A stretch of 64,000 nt of DNA from Chitinophaga hostae (lineage in GTDB: Bacteria > Bacteroidota > Bacteroidia > Chitinophagales > Chitinophagaceae): positions 496,001-560,000 of the forward strand of contig NZ_JAGTXB010000001.1 of NCBI RefSeq assembly GCF_018224885.1, given 5' to 3'. The number at the start of each line of letters is the position of its first letter. Positions within the stretch are counted from its first letter, which is position 1. Of this stretch, positions 18,850-27,573 are shown piece after piece. The notes under the pieces are model-generated. The model was not told the origin of the DNA. It searched no databases and saw only the letters and a list, made by a program, of their open reading frames with translations. The position numbers were made by a program, and so were the translations under genes.

Positions 18850-19839
18850 TTACAACCAGTTTTTAGCACTGAGATATTCTGCAATCTGTACTGCGTTAGT
18901 AGCTGCCCCCTTCCGGAGATTGTCTGCTACTATCCACATATTCACTGTTTTAGGTTGTGTTTCATCCCGGCGGATACGTCCTACAAACACCTCGTCCTTG
19001 TCGTGCGCATCTTTAGGCATCGGATACTGGGCTTTAGACGGATCGTCCACAACTATCACTCCTGGCGTTTTTCCAAGGATGCTGCGTAATTCCGCTACAT
19101 CGTATTCATTTTCAAATTCAATATTCACTGATTCACTATGACCACCCATTACCGGAATACGTACAGTCGTAGCCGTTACAAGGATGCTGTCATCTCCCAT
19201 AATCTTTTTTGTCTCGTTTACCATCTTCATCTCTTCTTTCGTATAGCCGTTCTCGAGAAACACGTCTATCTGCGGAATAACATTCAGATCTATCTGGTAA
19301 GGATAAGCCATTTCACCACTAACACCTTGTCTTTCATTCATTAACTGTGTAACCGCTTTAACACCGGTACCTGTTACTGACTGATAGGTAGACACTACCA
19401 CCCTTTTGATCTTATATTTTTCGTGCAATGGTTTCAGTACCAGTACCATTTGAATGGTAGAACAGTTAGGATTGGCAATGATTTTATCTTCCCGGCCAAT
19501 AGCATCCCCGTTTACCTCAGGAACTACCAGTTTCTTGGTAGGATCCATTCTCCATGCACTGGAATTATCAATTACTGTAATGCCTGCCGCCGCAAATTTG
19601 GGCGCCCATTCCAGGGAAGTACCACCACCTGCGGAAAAAATCGCCACATTGGGCTGCATCGAAATAGCCGTATCAGCACTTACCACCTTCCAGGTCTTGC
19701 CCTTAAATGTTACTTCCTTACCAACGGACTTCTCAGAAGCCACGGGAATCAATTCTGTAACCGGAAAATTCCTTTCCGTTAACACCTGTAACATTTTTGA
19801 GCCTACCAGTCCGGTCGCTCCAACTACGGCAACTTTCAT
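18850..19839 (-). CDS. asd: aspartate-semialdehyde dehydrogenase
   Basis: 329 aa. Rossmann start MKVAVVGATGLVGSKML with a GxTGxxG-type NADP-binding loop, phosphate-binding FSAGGGTS, catalytic Cys126 in NPNCSTIQM, QSVTGTGVKA substrate loop, and GGHSESVNIEF bearing the catalytic His. Converts aspartyl phosphate to aspartate semialdehyde in the threonine/methionine/lysine and diaminopimelate pathways, cytosolic. Monocistronic with its own terminator. Confidence 0.97.
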   Translation of the reverse strand: MKVAVVGATGLVGSKMLQVLTERNFPVTELIPVASEKSVGKEVTFKGKTWKVVSADTAISMQPNVAIFSAGGGTSLEWAPKFAAAGITVIDNSSAWRMDPTKKLVVPEVNGDAIGREDKIIANPNCSTIQMVLVLKPLHEKYKIKRVVVSTYQSVTGTGVKAVTQLMNERQGVSGEMAYPYQIDLNVIPQIDVFLENGYTKEEMKMVNETKKIMGDDSILVTATTVRIPVMGGHSESVNIEFENEYDVAELRSILGKTPGVIVVDDPSKAQYPMPKDAHDKDEVFVGRIRRDETQPKTVNMWIVADNLRKGAATNAVQIAEYLSAKNWL

Positions 19840-19868
19840 TTTGTTTTACATTTTAAATTTTGGAAGCC

Positions 19869-19876
19869 CAAAATTA
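19869..19876 (-). promoter_or_regulatory. -7 box TAATTTTG for asd
   Basis: On the minus strand a perfect TAnnTTTG sits 30 bp upstream of the asd ATG, leaving a short leader. No good -33 element is evident. Confidence 0.4.
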
Positions 19877-19958
19877 ATGTATAGCAAGCGCTTTTCATAG
19901 CATTAAGAATTTTTTTTGCTGTTTGCATGGCATTAACAGCGCGTAACATTTTGAATAC

Positions 19959-19966
19959 TAAGTTTG
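19959..19966 (+). promoter_or_regulatory. -7 box TAAGTTTG for the lamin-tail gene
   Basis: A perfect TAnnTTTG 20 bp before ATG 19987. Supports the start choice at 19987/19990 over the in-frame ATG at 19927, which lies upstream of the box. Confidence 0.4.
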
Positions 19967-19986
19967 AGTGCTATAAAACCCATAGT

Positions 19987-21696
19987 ATGATGAAATTACC
20001 CATTGTTTGTTTATGCCTGCTGCTGCAGGCTTTCAGCGGTTTTACGCAAACTGCCGGTATTTATGATGTTATTATTCATGAAATAATGCCCAAGCCCTCG
20101 CCGGTAGCCGGATTGCCGCCATATGAGTATATAGAGTTGCGGAATGTAAGCCGGCAACCCGTACAGCTGAAAGATTGGCGGATAGCCGTCAATAAGCGCG
20201 AAGTGGCGCTCCCGGCATATTTGCTCCCGGCCGACAGCCTTCTCGTATTGTGCACACCCGCAGCACTAAATAGTTATAACCTCACCAATACCTGGGGAAT
20301 AGATCGTTTTCCCGCATTGGCAGATGATAGTGCGCTGATTGTATTATACGATCCGTTTAAAAAAGTAATACACGCGATTGACTATAACCAGGGCTGGTAC
20401 GGCGCCCAGCGGCCTAAAGGAGGCGTCAGTCTTGAAATGATCAATAGTGGCTTACCCTGCAGTGGAAAACTAAACTGGCGTGCCAGTACCGCTGTTGCTG
20501 GCGGCACACCCGGGAAACTCAATGCAGTGGCCGCCACCACAATAGACAACACCCGTCCTGACCTGCTCTTCGCCACCATTCCGGATAGTATGCATATATT
20601 ATTGCAGTTCAGTAAAACGCTGGATAGCCTGTCTGCAGCAGATCCCGCACACTATCTGCTTTCCGGCAGTGCAAAAGTGCTGGGCTGCACCGTGTTACCC
20701 CCTTTATTTAACAGCGTACAATTACAACTCTCAGCTCCTATCCTTGCTCAACAGGAATATATATTAGGTATTAATGGGTTGGAAGACTGTAACGGTCAGG
20801 TCAGCGGTATCAATACCAGCGTAGCCCTGGGCATACCGCAACGTCCGGAGAAATGCGATGTGGTGATTAATGAAATCCTGTTTTATCCGCCCGCCGGCGT
20901 GCCGGAGTTTATAGAACTATATAATCGCAGTCATAAATCAATAGAGCTAAGTCAGCTGCGTGTTTGCGCCAGGAAAGCAGATGGCCGGTTTGAGCCGCTG
21001 AAGAAAATAACCGCTGGGGGCCGGCTCCTGATGCCCGGCGGGTTAGTGGCCATTACCACAGATGCTTCGCTGCTATGCCGCCACTATATGTGCAGGGCGC
21101 CGGAAAATATACAGGAGGTAGCTAGTTTGCCGTTGATGCCTATGGAAGCCGGCCGTATAAGCCTGGTGCTGGCCGATAGCACCATCATAGATGAGTTGCC
21201 GTATACAGACGGGCAACATTTCCGCTTAGCCACGGAGCTGCAGGGTATATCATTGGAACGCCTGGGATACGACCTGCCTTCGGCGGATGGCGACAGCTGG
21301 CATTCTGCTGCGGCTACCGCCGGTTATGCGACCCCGGGCGCTGCAAATTCCCAACACAGACCGGCAGCGGCAGACTCATTGAGTATCGTATTGTCGCCCG
21401 CCGCCTTTACACCGGATAATGACGGAATCGACGATGAGATGCAGGTTTCCTGGAAATTGCCCGCCCCTGGCTTTGTTGCCAATATTATTATTTATGATCT
21501 GCGGGGTAAACCGGTACGTTACCTGGCGCGTAATATGTTGCTGGGAAATAGCGGATATTTGCCCTGGAATGGAATTGGAGAAAATGCAGTAGTTTTACCA
21601 TCAGGTATTTATATATTTTTTATAGAAATATTTAATCTCAGAGGACAGGTGAAACGCTGGAAACGCACGGTGGTCATGGCACGAAAGTTGAATTGA
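19987..21696 (+). CDS. surface protein with two lamin-tail domains and a gliding-motility-like C-terminal domain
   Basis: 569 aa from ATG 19987 (ATG 19990 also possible); signal peptide MMKLPIVCLCLLLQAFSGFTQ. First lamin-tail domain about 28-175 (IIHEIMPKPSPVAGLPPYEYIELRN), a SbsA-like Ig domain about 200-295 (IDNTRPDLLFATIPD...LLQFSKTL), second lamin-tail about 300-470 (VVINEILFYPPAGVPEFIELYNRS), and a C-terminal part resembling T9SS type-B sorting domains (AAFTPDNDGIDDEM, IYDLRGKPVRYL, WNGIGEN, LPSGIYIFFIEIF). Probably exported by T9SS and displayed outside; lamin-tail domains in bacteria are often on secreted nucleases and hydrolases, but no catalytic domain is present here. Confidence 0.85.
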   Translation: MMKLPIVCLCLLLQAFSGFTQTAGIYDVIIHEIMPKPSPVAGLPPYEYIELRNVSRQPVQLKDWRIAVNKREVALPAYLLPADSLLVLCTPAALNSYNLTNTWGIDRFPALADDSALIVLYDPFKKVIHAIDYNQGWYGAQRPKGGVSLEMINSGLPCSGKLNWRASTAVAGGTPGKLNAVAATTIDNTRPDLLFATIPDSMHILLQFSKTLDSLSAADPAHYLLSGSAKVLGCTVLPPLFNSVQLQLSAPILAQQEYILGINGLEDCNGQVSGINTSVALGIPQRPEKCDVVINEILFYPPAGVPEFIELYNRSHKSIELSQLRVCARKADGRFEPLKKITAGGRLLMPGGLVAITTDASLLCRHYMCRAPENIQEVASLPLMPMEAGRISLVLADSTIIDELPYTDGQHFRLATELQGISLERLGYDLPSADGDSWHSAAATAGYATPGAANSQHRPAAADSLSIVLSPAAFTPDNDGIDDEMQVSWKLPAPGFVANIIIYDLRGKPVRYLARNMLLGNSGYLPWNGIGENAVVLPSGIYIFFIEIFNLRGQVKRWKRTVVMARKLN

Positions 21697-21789
21697 GCGA
21701 TCCCCCCGTTGCGGGCTTTTTGCAGGTCAAAAATAGCAGCGGGCAATCTATTATAATTATTTATATTTGCGCTTCCTAAAAATTTGAAC

Positions 21790-22473
21790 ATGCAGTACAG
21801 AGAAATTGTTGCAGTAACCGGATTGGGCGGTTTGTTTCAGTTAGTAGCCAGCAAACAAGATGGCGCCATCGTAAGGTCACTGGAAGATAAAAGTACAAGG
21901 TTTGTATCTTCCCGCGTGCATAATTTTACTCCACTGGAAAGTATTGAAGTATTCACTACCGGCGAAAACGTAAACCTGGCAGAGGTATTCAAAGCCATGG
22001 ATGAAAAAGCAGCGACATTCCCGCCTGCAGCAGGTAAAGCAGATAACAATGCTATCAAAGCTTATTTCAAAAACGTATTCCCTGAATTCGATGAAGACAG
22101 AGTGTATGTGAGTGATATGAAGAAAATGGTGAAATGGTTTGGTATCCTCAAAGCAAACGATCTGTTGAAATTTGAAGAGATCCTCGCTGATGGTGAAGGT
22201 GAAGTAGAAGAAGTGGCTGTAGAAGAAACCGCTGCTCCGGAAAAAAAGAAAAAAGCAGCTCCTGCCGCCAGTGAGGCCGCAGAAACTGTAGCTGAAGAAA
22301 AGGCTAAAAAGCCGCGTGCTAAAAAAGCCACAGCTGAAAAAGAAGAAGGTGAAGAAGGCGCTGAAGAAAAAGCACCTAAAAAGGCCAAAGCAAAGAAAGA
22401 AGACGCGCCGGCAGCAGAAGGTGAAGAGCCTAAAAAAGTTGCCAAACCACGCAAGAAGAAAACAGAAGAATAG
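21790..22473 (+). CDS. DUF5606 protein with histone-H1-like Lys/Ala/Glu tail
   Basis: 227 aa from ATG 21790. Residues 1-135 form the compact DUF5606 region (YREIVAVTGLGGLFQLVASK, SIEVFTTGENVNLAEVF, DRVYVSDMKKMVKWFGIL). The remaining ~90 residues are low-complexity Lys/Ala/Glu/Pro with repeated KKAKAKK and KKPRAKKA segments, resembling histone H1-like and other nucleic-acid-binding tails. A -7 box TATATTTG lies at 21762-21769. DUF5606 proteins are conserved in Bacteroidota without a known activity; the tail suggests binding to nucleic acid or another polyanion, which is inference. Confidence 0.9.
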   Translation: MQYREIVAVTGLGGLFQLVASKQDGAIVRSLEDKSTRFVSSRVHNFTPLESIEVFTTGENVNLAEVFKAMDEKAATFPPAAGKADNNAIKAYFKNVFPEFDEDRVYVSDMKKMVKWFGILKANDLLKFEEILADGEGEVEEVAVEETAAPEKKKKAAPAASEAAETVAEEKAKKPRAKKATAEKEEGEEGAEEKAPKKAKAKKEDAPAAEGEEPKKVAKPRKKKTEE

Positions 22474-22492
22474 CAAGAATCAGCAGTATAAA

Positions 22493-22602
22493 GCTAAAAG
22501 CAAAAGGCAGAAAGCATAAAGCTATTATAGCGAATGACCAGAGCGATTGTTATCCGCTTTCGTCATTCGCTATAATAGCTTTATGCTTTCTGCCTTTTGC
22601 TT
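22493..22602. repeat. type-I heptamer hairpin with perfect 41-bp arms
   Basis: Heptamers GCTAAAA, GCAAAAG, GCAGAAA, GCATAAA, GCTATTA occupy 22493-22527. Arms 22498-22538 and 22562-22602 are exact reverse complements over 41 bp with a 23-nt loop. The core is GCTATTATAGCGAATGAC in this copy. Lies 20 bp after the DUF5606 stop. Confidence 0.92.
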
Positions 22603-22693
22603 ATTTTAACGATTCTTTTAACCGTTTCCCTCTTGCATTCGCGCAAAAATTCCTAAATTTCTATATTCGATAAATTCAAAAATATTTGATAGC

Positions 22694-24415
22694 ATGGATA
22701 ATTTAAGTGCAGATATAAAGAAACTCCCCCGTCAATTTCTCCCGGAAGATTTTAAAGTAACTACCTGGGATGGCCTGCAGCCTTACTTTGAAACCCTGCA
22801 GCAAAGAGCCATCAACAACGTAGCCGACCTGGAGAAATGGCTGAAAGATATGAGTGAACTGGAAGCCGTAATCAGTGAAGATGCTTGCTGGCGCCAGATC
22901 CGCATGACCTGCGATACCAATAACAAGGAGCTGGAAGAAGCATTTACTTACTTCTGCATGGAAATTCAGCCCAAACTGCAACCATATGCAGATGCACTGA
23001 ACAAGAAATTGCTCGAAAGCCCCTTCAAAAAAGAACTGGATCAGGACCTGTATAAAACCTACCTCCGCAATGTGGAGAAGCAGGTAAAGCTTTTCCGCGA
23101 AGAAAACATCCCCATCCAGGCAGAGCTTAGTGTAATGGCACAACAATACGGTGTAATATCCGGGAGAATGGCCATTACTGTGAAAGACCAGGAGTATACG
23201 CTGCAACAGGCCGCCAAGTTCCTGGAAAACAGCGACCGCGCACTGAGAGAAGAGGTATTCACTAAAACGGCTACACGTCGTTTGGAAGACAGGAAAACAC
23301 TCGACGATTTATATACCGGCCTCGTAGCAAAACGTGATCAGGTGGCTAAGAACGCTGGTTTCGCCAACTACCGCGATTATAAGTTCGAGGAACTGGGGCG
23401 CTTCGATTATACCAAAGAAGATGCATTCCAGTTTCATGCAGCTATCAAAGCGCATATAGTACCGCTGGTGCAACAGATTCTTGAAAAACAAAAGGAAAAG
23501 CTGCAACTGGATGTGCTGAAACCCTGGGACACCGACGCAGAGCCGGTTGGCATTAAGCCTCTCGAACCCTTCCACAGCGGTGAAGAACTGGTTAATAAAG
23601 CCATCGAAACATTCGATGAACTGGGACCATTTTTTGGTAACTGCCTGCGTGTAATGAAACAAATGGGCCGCCTGGACCTGGAAAGCCGCAAGGGCAAAGC
23701 CCCCGGAGGTTATAACTGTCCCCTGCCAGAAACCGGCGTACCATTTATTTTCATGAACGCCGCCGGCCAGATGAAAGACCTGACTACCATGGTGCACGAA
23801 GGAGGCCATGCTGTACACTCTTTCCTCAGTCATCACTTGTCGCTCAGCGCTTTTAAGGAATATCCGATGGAAATCGCGGAAGTGGCCAGTATGAGCATGG
23901 AACTGTTTACCATGGACCACTGGAACATCTTCTTTGACGATGCCACACAATTGCGCCGCGCCCGCCTGCAACAGCTGGAGCGTGCTATTACTATATTCCC
24001 GTGGATTGCCACCATCGATAAATTCCAGCATTGGGTATATGAACATCCGCAACACACCGTTGCAGAACGTACTGCCAAATGGCTGGAGATTCTCAACGAA
24101 TTCTCCCCTGCAGTAGTGGATTGGTCAGATCATGGAGATTACCGTGAAATCATGTGGCAGAAACAATTGCACCTGTTTGAAGTACCGTTCTATTATATTG
24201 AATACGGTATTGCTCAACTGGGCGCCATAGCCATGTGGAAACAATACAAGGAAAATAAAACCCAGGCGCTGAATAATTACGTACAGGCGTTGAGTTTAGG
24301 TAATACTAAAACCTTACCGGAGCTGTATAAAGCGGCTGGAATTAAATTTGATTTTTCTCCGGCATATGTAAAGGAGCTGGCCGATTTTGTGAAAGCCGAA
24401 ATAGAGAAAGTCTAA
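22694..24415 (+). CDS. M3 family oligoendopeptidase (PepF-type)
   Basis: 573 aa. Zinc-binding HEGGH (368-372) preceded by DLTTMV, with the third ligand in the downstream EIAEVASMSMELF segment, the M3B arrangement. The N-terminal helical half (LEKWLKDMSELEAVISE) and C-terminal FEVPFYYIEYGIAQLGAIAMW are typical of oligoendopeptidase F. Function: cytosolic hydrolysis of short peptides. No signal peptide. The stop codon TAA (24413-24415) directly touches the left arm of a hairpin element shared with the convergent Fur-family gene. Confidence 0.95.
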   Translation: MDNLSADIKKLPRQFLPEDFKVTTWDGLQPYFETLQQRAINNVADLEKWLKDMSELEAVISEDACWRQIRMTCDTNNKELEEAFTYFCMEIQPKLQPYADALNKKLLESPFKKELDQDLYKTYLRNVEKQVKLFREENIPIQAELSVMAQQYGVISGRMAITVKDQEYTLQQAAKFLENSDRALREEVFTKTATRRLEDRKTLDDLYTGLVAKRDQVAKNAGFANYRDYKFEELGRFDYTKEDAFQFHAAIKAHIVPLVQQILEKQKEKLQLDVLKPWDTDAEPVGIKPLEPFHSGEELVNKAIETFDELGPFFGNCLRVMKQMGRLDLESRKGKAPGGYNCPLPETGVPFIFMNAAGQMKDLTTMVHEGGHAVHSFLSHHLSLSAFKEYPMEIAEVASMSMELFTMDHWNIFFDDATQLRRARLQQLERAITIFPWIATIDKFQHWVYEHPQHTVAERTAKWLEILNEFSPAVVDWSDHGDYREIMWQKQLHLFEVPFYYIEYGIAQLGAIAMWKQYKENKTQALNNYVQALSLGNTKTLPELYKAAGIKFDFSPAYVKELADFVKAEIEKV

Positions 24416-24525
24416 AGCGGAAAGCGGAAAGCAAAAAGCTATTGAGGCGAATGAACAATAGAGATGTTAATCTTGTTAATGTGTTCATTCGCCTCAATAG
24501 CTTTTTGCTTTCCGCTTTCTGCTTT
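24414..24525. repeat. type-I heptamer hairpin between convergent genes
   Basis: Heptamers GCGGAAA, GCGGAAA, GCAAAAA, GCTATTG (24417-24444). Arms 24414-24456 and 24483-24525 are 43 nt with a single mismatch; core GCTATTGAGGCGAATGAAC. The left arm starts in the peptidase stop codon and the Fur-family stop is at 24529-24531. Confidence 0.92.
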
Positions 24526-24528
24526 TCG

Positions 24529-24963
24529 CTACTTGCAGGATTTACATACCCCACTCACTACCACTTCCACATTATGTGCAGCATAACCTTTTGGAAGATG
24601 TATCTGCGGCACATCTGTTTCTTCTAAACAGATCGTATTACCACATTCCTCACATTTGAAATGGATATGATGATCATGGTGATCATGCTCGGAGCATTCC
24701 GATTTGCATAGCGCATATCGTACGGAAGTATCGGTGGTGGGTATTTTATGAATGATGCCCTTATCGAGGAAGGTTTGTAATGTACGGTAAACGGTTACCC
24801 GGTCAAATGATTTGCCGGCCAGTTTCTCAAAATCGCTGTGCTCCAGTGCCCCGCTGCTTTTCATAAACAGCTCCAGGATCCTGGTCCTGGTTTCTGTTAC
24901 ACTCAGTTTGCTTTCGCGTAGGAGACTGCCAATTCTTTCTGTTATTTGTTGTTTGGTGCCCAT
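24529..24963 (-). CDS. Fur family metal regulator, probably Zur-like
   Basis: 144 aa, standard Fur fold: winged helix (TRTRILELFMKSSGALEHSDFEKLA, SFDRVTVYRTLQTFLDKGIIH), then a metal-binding dimerisation domain with HDHHDHHIHFKCEECGNTICLEE and C-terminal CKSC, the two CxxC pairs of the structural zinc site. The regulatory site is His-rich. The neighbours (MerC-like protein, COG0523 GTPase, TonB receptor) and the 25748-25770 palindrome suggest zinc-responsive repression, but Fur, Zur and PerR cannot be separated safely from sequence. Followed upstream by the SCO gene on the same strand, 12 bp apart. Confidence 0.9.
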   Translation of the reverse strand: MGTKQQITERIGSLLRESKLSVTETRTRILELFMKSSGALEHSDFEKLAGKSFDRVTVYRTLQTFLDKGIIHKIPTTDTSVRYALCKSECSEHDHHDHHIHFKCEECGNTICLEETDVPQIHLPKGYAAHNVEVVVSGVCKSCK

Positions 24964-24975
24964 GATGAAAAAACT

Positions 24976-25602
24976 TTATTCTTCCATTAAACGGTCTATG
25001 TCCGTAATCAGCTTATCTATATCTGCCTGTTTGGTGCCTTCATACAAGCCCCGGATCTGTCCTGTTTTATCAACCAGCGCAAACCACTGCGTATGTACAA
25101 AGTCTTCGTCGCCGGTATAGGTACCGTCGTCTACCAGGTAGCCTTGTCTGGCTAAGCGGTACAGCTGCTTTTTATCGCCGGTGAGGAACCACCAGTTCTT
25201 AGCATCCGCGCCATGTTTGTCTGCATACGCTTTCAATACCGGCACACTGTCGTGCTCAGGATCTACGGTATGCGACAGGATCAGGAAATTCGATTTGTCT
25301 TTATATTTTGCATACACCTTGTCCATATTGGCATTCATCTTCGGACAAATACCGGTGCAGGTGGTGAAAAAGAATTCAGATACGTAAATCTTGCCGGCCA
25401 CATCTGCTTTTGCTTTTGTGTTACCGTCCTGGTCTGTAAACGAAAATCCGGGTACGGTATGCCCCGGGGCGCCCAGGATCGGAAGTTTCTCTTTTCCTAT
25501 AAATGAGCCTGTCTGTCCTTTGATCACATAAGCGGAGTAAGCGAGAAAACCCGCGCTCAGCACCACAAAAAACGTAATCAGTATAATTGCTTTCTTCGAC
25601 AT
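24976..25602 (-). CDS. SCO1/SenC family copper chaperone-like protein
   Basis: 208 aa from ATG 25602, which gives an N-terminal anchor (SKKAIILITFFVVLSAGFLAYSAYV). Thioredoxin fold with the SCO copper motif CxxxC (FFTTCTGICPKM) and the distal His (EDFVHTQWF). Family role: membrane-anchored delivery of copper to the CuA site of cytochrome oxidase or thiol redox control. This is the second SCO paralogue of the window; it is placed with the Fur-family gene, not the oxidase cluster, so a metal-stress role is possible. An earlier ATG (25692) is rejected because the -7 box at 25631-25638 lies inside that extension. Confidence 0.9.
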   Translation of the reverse strand: MSKKAIILITFFVVLSAGFLAYSAYVIKGQTGSFIGKEKLPILGAPGHTVPGFSFTDQDGNTKAKADVAGKIYVSEFFFTTCTGICPKMNANMDKVYAKYKDKSNFLILSHTVDPEHDSVPVLKAYADKHGADAKNWWFLTGDKKQLYRLARQGYLVDDGTYTGDEDFVHTQWFALVDKTGQIRGLYEGTKQADIDKLITDIDRLMEE

Positions 25603-25630
25603 AGGTATAATCCCTGTTTTATTCAATATA

Positions 25631-25638
25631 CAAAGGTA
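25631..25638 (-). promoter_or_regulatory. -7 box TACCTTTG for the SCO-Fur unit
   Basis: Perfect TAnnTTTG on the minus strand, 28 bp upstream of the SCO start codon at 25602, with no clear -33 element. Confidence 0.45.
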
Positions 25639-25747
25639 GCACATAGTTAACAGATGCCCAGCAGCGTAGTTGTCCAATACTTTTTTTAACACGCCTGCAA
25701 CATTTTACAGTTGATAAAATAAATTATCTGAGTAAATGCTTAAATTT

Positions 25748-25782
25748 AATTTGCAACATTGTTGCAAATTTATGTAGTTTTG
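25748..25782 (+). promoter_or_regulatory. perfect 11-1-11 palindrome overlapping the promoter of the metal operon
   Basis: AATTTGCAACA-T-TGTTGCAAATT (25748-25770) is an exact palindrome. It contains the TTTG (25750-25753) that stands 21 bp before a perfect -7 box TAGTTTTG (25775-25782). A bound repressor would cover the -33 element. Size and symmetry are typical of Fur-family operators, and the regulated genes downstream look zinc-related, so a Zur box is the best guess. Confidence 0.7.
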
Positions 25783-25804
25783 TTGGGATAGAAAAATTGG
25801 GGAT

Positions 25805-26224
25805 ATGGAAGATAATATCATGAAGCGGGTAAGCCTGGATGCCATCGGAATAGGCGCCTCCCTGGCCTGCGCGGTGCATTGCGCCTTGTTGCCGTTACTG
25901 ATTACGATACTGCCGCTACTGGGCTCCAACATGCTGGAAAATGTGGCGCTGGAGTATGGGCTGCTTTCTTTCTCCTTCCTGGTTGGTTGTTTTTCACTGG
26001 GGCGGGGATATTTCAGGTATCACCGGCGTGTTGCTCCCCTGCTGTTGTTTGTGCTTGGTTTTGCCCTGTTGCTGGGCGGCCACTTTGGTATAGCGGGTGG
26101 CTATTGGGAACCTGCAATAATTTTCGCCGGCGCTGTTGGTGTAACGGGCGCGCATATATTAAATATCCGCCGTTGTAAGCAATGTGTGGGGCCTCACTAC
26201 CATCACCGTTCTGAAGCGGCGTAG
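25805..26224 (+). CDS. MerC-domain membrane protein
   Basis: 139 aa; an inner ATG at 25820 is an alternative start. Four hydrophobic helices and the MerC hallmark [11 protein letters not shown] in the first helix, which carries a Cys pair, followed by a C-terminal [14 protein letters not shown] metal-binding-like tail. MerC proteins move mercury or other soft divalent metals across the inner membrane; outside mer operons their ligand is unclear. Here it leads an operon with a COG0523 GTPase under a Fur/Zur-like palindrome, suggesting zinc. No merR or merA is nearby. Confidence 0.88.
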   Translation: MEDNIMKRVSLDAIGIGASLACAVHCALLPLLITILPLLGSNMLENVALEYGLLSFSFLVGCFSLGRGYFRYHRRVAPLLLFVLGFALLLGGHFGIAGGYWEPAIIFAGAVGVTGAHILNIRRCKQCVGPHYHHRSEAA

Positions 26225-26255
26225 CAGATTATCCGGCACAATAAATAAATCACAT

Positions 26256-27440
26256 ATGGAAAAATTACCGGTTACGGTGCTGAGTGGCTTTCTCGGCGCG
26301 GGGAAAACTACTTTGCTTAATCACGTGCTGCACAACCGTGAAAATTTGCGTGTAGCCGTTATTGTTAATGATATGAGCGAGGTGAATATAGACGCGCAGT
26401 TGGTTAGGAATGAAAACGTTCTTCATCAAACAAATGAGCGACTGGTGGAAATGAGTAACGGTTGCATTTGCTGCACGCTGAGAGAAGATTTGCTCAAAGA
26501 AGTAGCCGCCCTGGCGGCAGAAAAACGCTTTGATTATTTATTGATAGAATCTACGGGCATATCAGAGCCTGTACCGGTGGCACAAACCTTCTGTTACCAG
26601 GACGAGGCCAACGGTATTGATCTAAGCAAGGTAAGCCGGCTGGATACTATGGTAACGGTGGTCGACGCCTTTAATTTTATTAATGACTACAGCAGCATTT
26701 CCCATCTTCATGAAAGCGGATTAACCGATGATGCTGCCGATCGTCGCACTATTGTAAACCTGCTTACTGACCAGGTAGAGTTTGCAAATGTTATTGTGCT
26801 GAATAAATGTGACCTCGTGACGCCCGGGATGCTGGGAAACCTGAAAGCAGTGCTGCGTAAGCTCAATGCACAGGCAAAGATCGTAACAGCTGTAAAAGGA
26901 CAGGTACCCCTCAAAGAGCTTCTGAATACAGGTCTGTTTGATTTCGACACCTTTTCCCAAAGCGCCGGATGGCAGGCAGAACTGGAGAACGAGCATATTC
27001 CCGAAACAGAGGAATATGGTATTTCCTCCTTTGTATACCGCAGCCGGAAGCCCTTTCACCCCGAACGCTTCTGGCAGTATATCAACGAAAGCTGGCCGGG
27101 AAATGTGATCCGCAGCAAAGGCCTGTTTTGGCTGGCTTCCCGGCCCGAAACAGCTATGAACTGGAGCCAGGCCGGCGGCTCCCTGCGCGCTGAAAGAGCT
27201 GGTTACTGGTGGTGCGCCATTCCGCGCAACCAATGGCAACTGGATCCCGAAACCTATGAACTCATTAATAACCGCTGGGATGAACGCTTCGCCGACCGCT
27301 ATAATGAATTGGTTATCATTGGTCAACACCTGCGGGCACATGACCTGATCATGGACCTCGATGGCTGCCTGTGTACGGAAGCAGAAATCAATCGCTTTCA
27401 GGAAGGCCAGTTTTTTAAGGATCCTTTTCCTGATATTTAG
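26256..27440 (+). CDS. COG0523 (CobW/ZigA-like) metallochaperone GTPase
   Basis: 394 aa from ATG 26256. P-loop GFLGAGKT (about 11-18), the COG0523 metal motif CxCC ([11 protein letters not shown]), Walker B region [11 protein letters not shown], guanine-specificity NKCD, and a CobW_C domain ([20 protein letters not shown] ... [11 protein letters not shown]). Family role: GTP-dependent metal insertion, often zinc starvation response under Zur. Encoded 31 bp after the MerC gene, almost certainly in the same transcript. The gene for the target metalloprotein is not evident in the window. Confidence 0.95.
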   Translation: MEKLPVTVLSGFLGAGKTTLLNHVLHNRENLRVAVIVNDMSEVNIDAQLVRNENVLHQTNERLVEMSNGCICCTLREDLLKEVAALAAEKRFDYLLIESTGISEPVPVAQTFCYQDEANGIDLSKVSRLDTMVTVVDAFNFINDYSSISHLHESGLTDDAADRRTIVNLLTDQVEFANVIVLNKCDLVTPGMLGNLKAVLRKLNAQAKIVTAVKGQVPLKELLNTGLFDFDTFSQSAGWQAELENEHIPETEEYGISSFVYRSRKPFHPERFWQYINESWPGNVIRSKGLFWLASRPETAMNWSQAGGSLRAERAGYWWCAIPRNQWQLDPETYELINNRWDERFADRYNELVIIGQHLRAHDLIMDLDGCLCTEAEINRFQEGQFFKDPFPDI

Positions 27441-27457
27441 GCCGGACTAAAAAATAA

Positions 27458-27490
27458 TTGAGACAAGTGTAAAAATAGATGATAGTTTTG
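27458..27490 (+). promoter_or_regulatory. promoter (TTG-N22-TAGTTTTG) for the TonB receptor
   Basis: TTG 27458-27460 and perfect -7 box TAGTTTTG 27483-27490, 22 bp apart. The receptor gene thus has its own promoter in addition to possible read-through. No copy of the upstream palindrome is present here. Confidence 0.5.
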
Positions 27491-27573
27491 TTGAAAATTA
27501 CAGCTCGGAAGTGTAATCATTGTTACTATCCTTGAAATCCCCGGCTGTATTAAAACCTACATTTTTAAAACGC

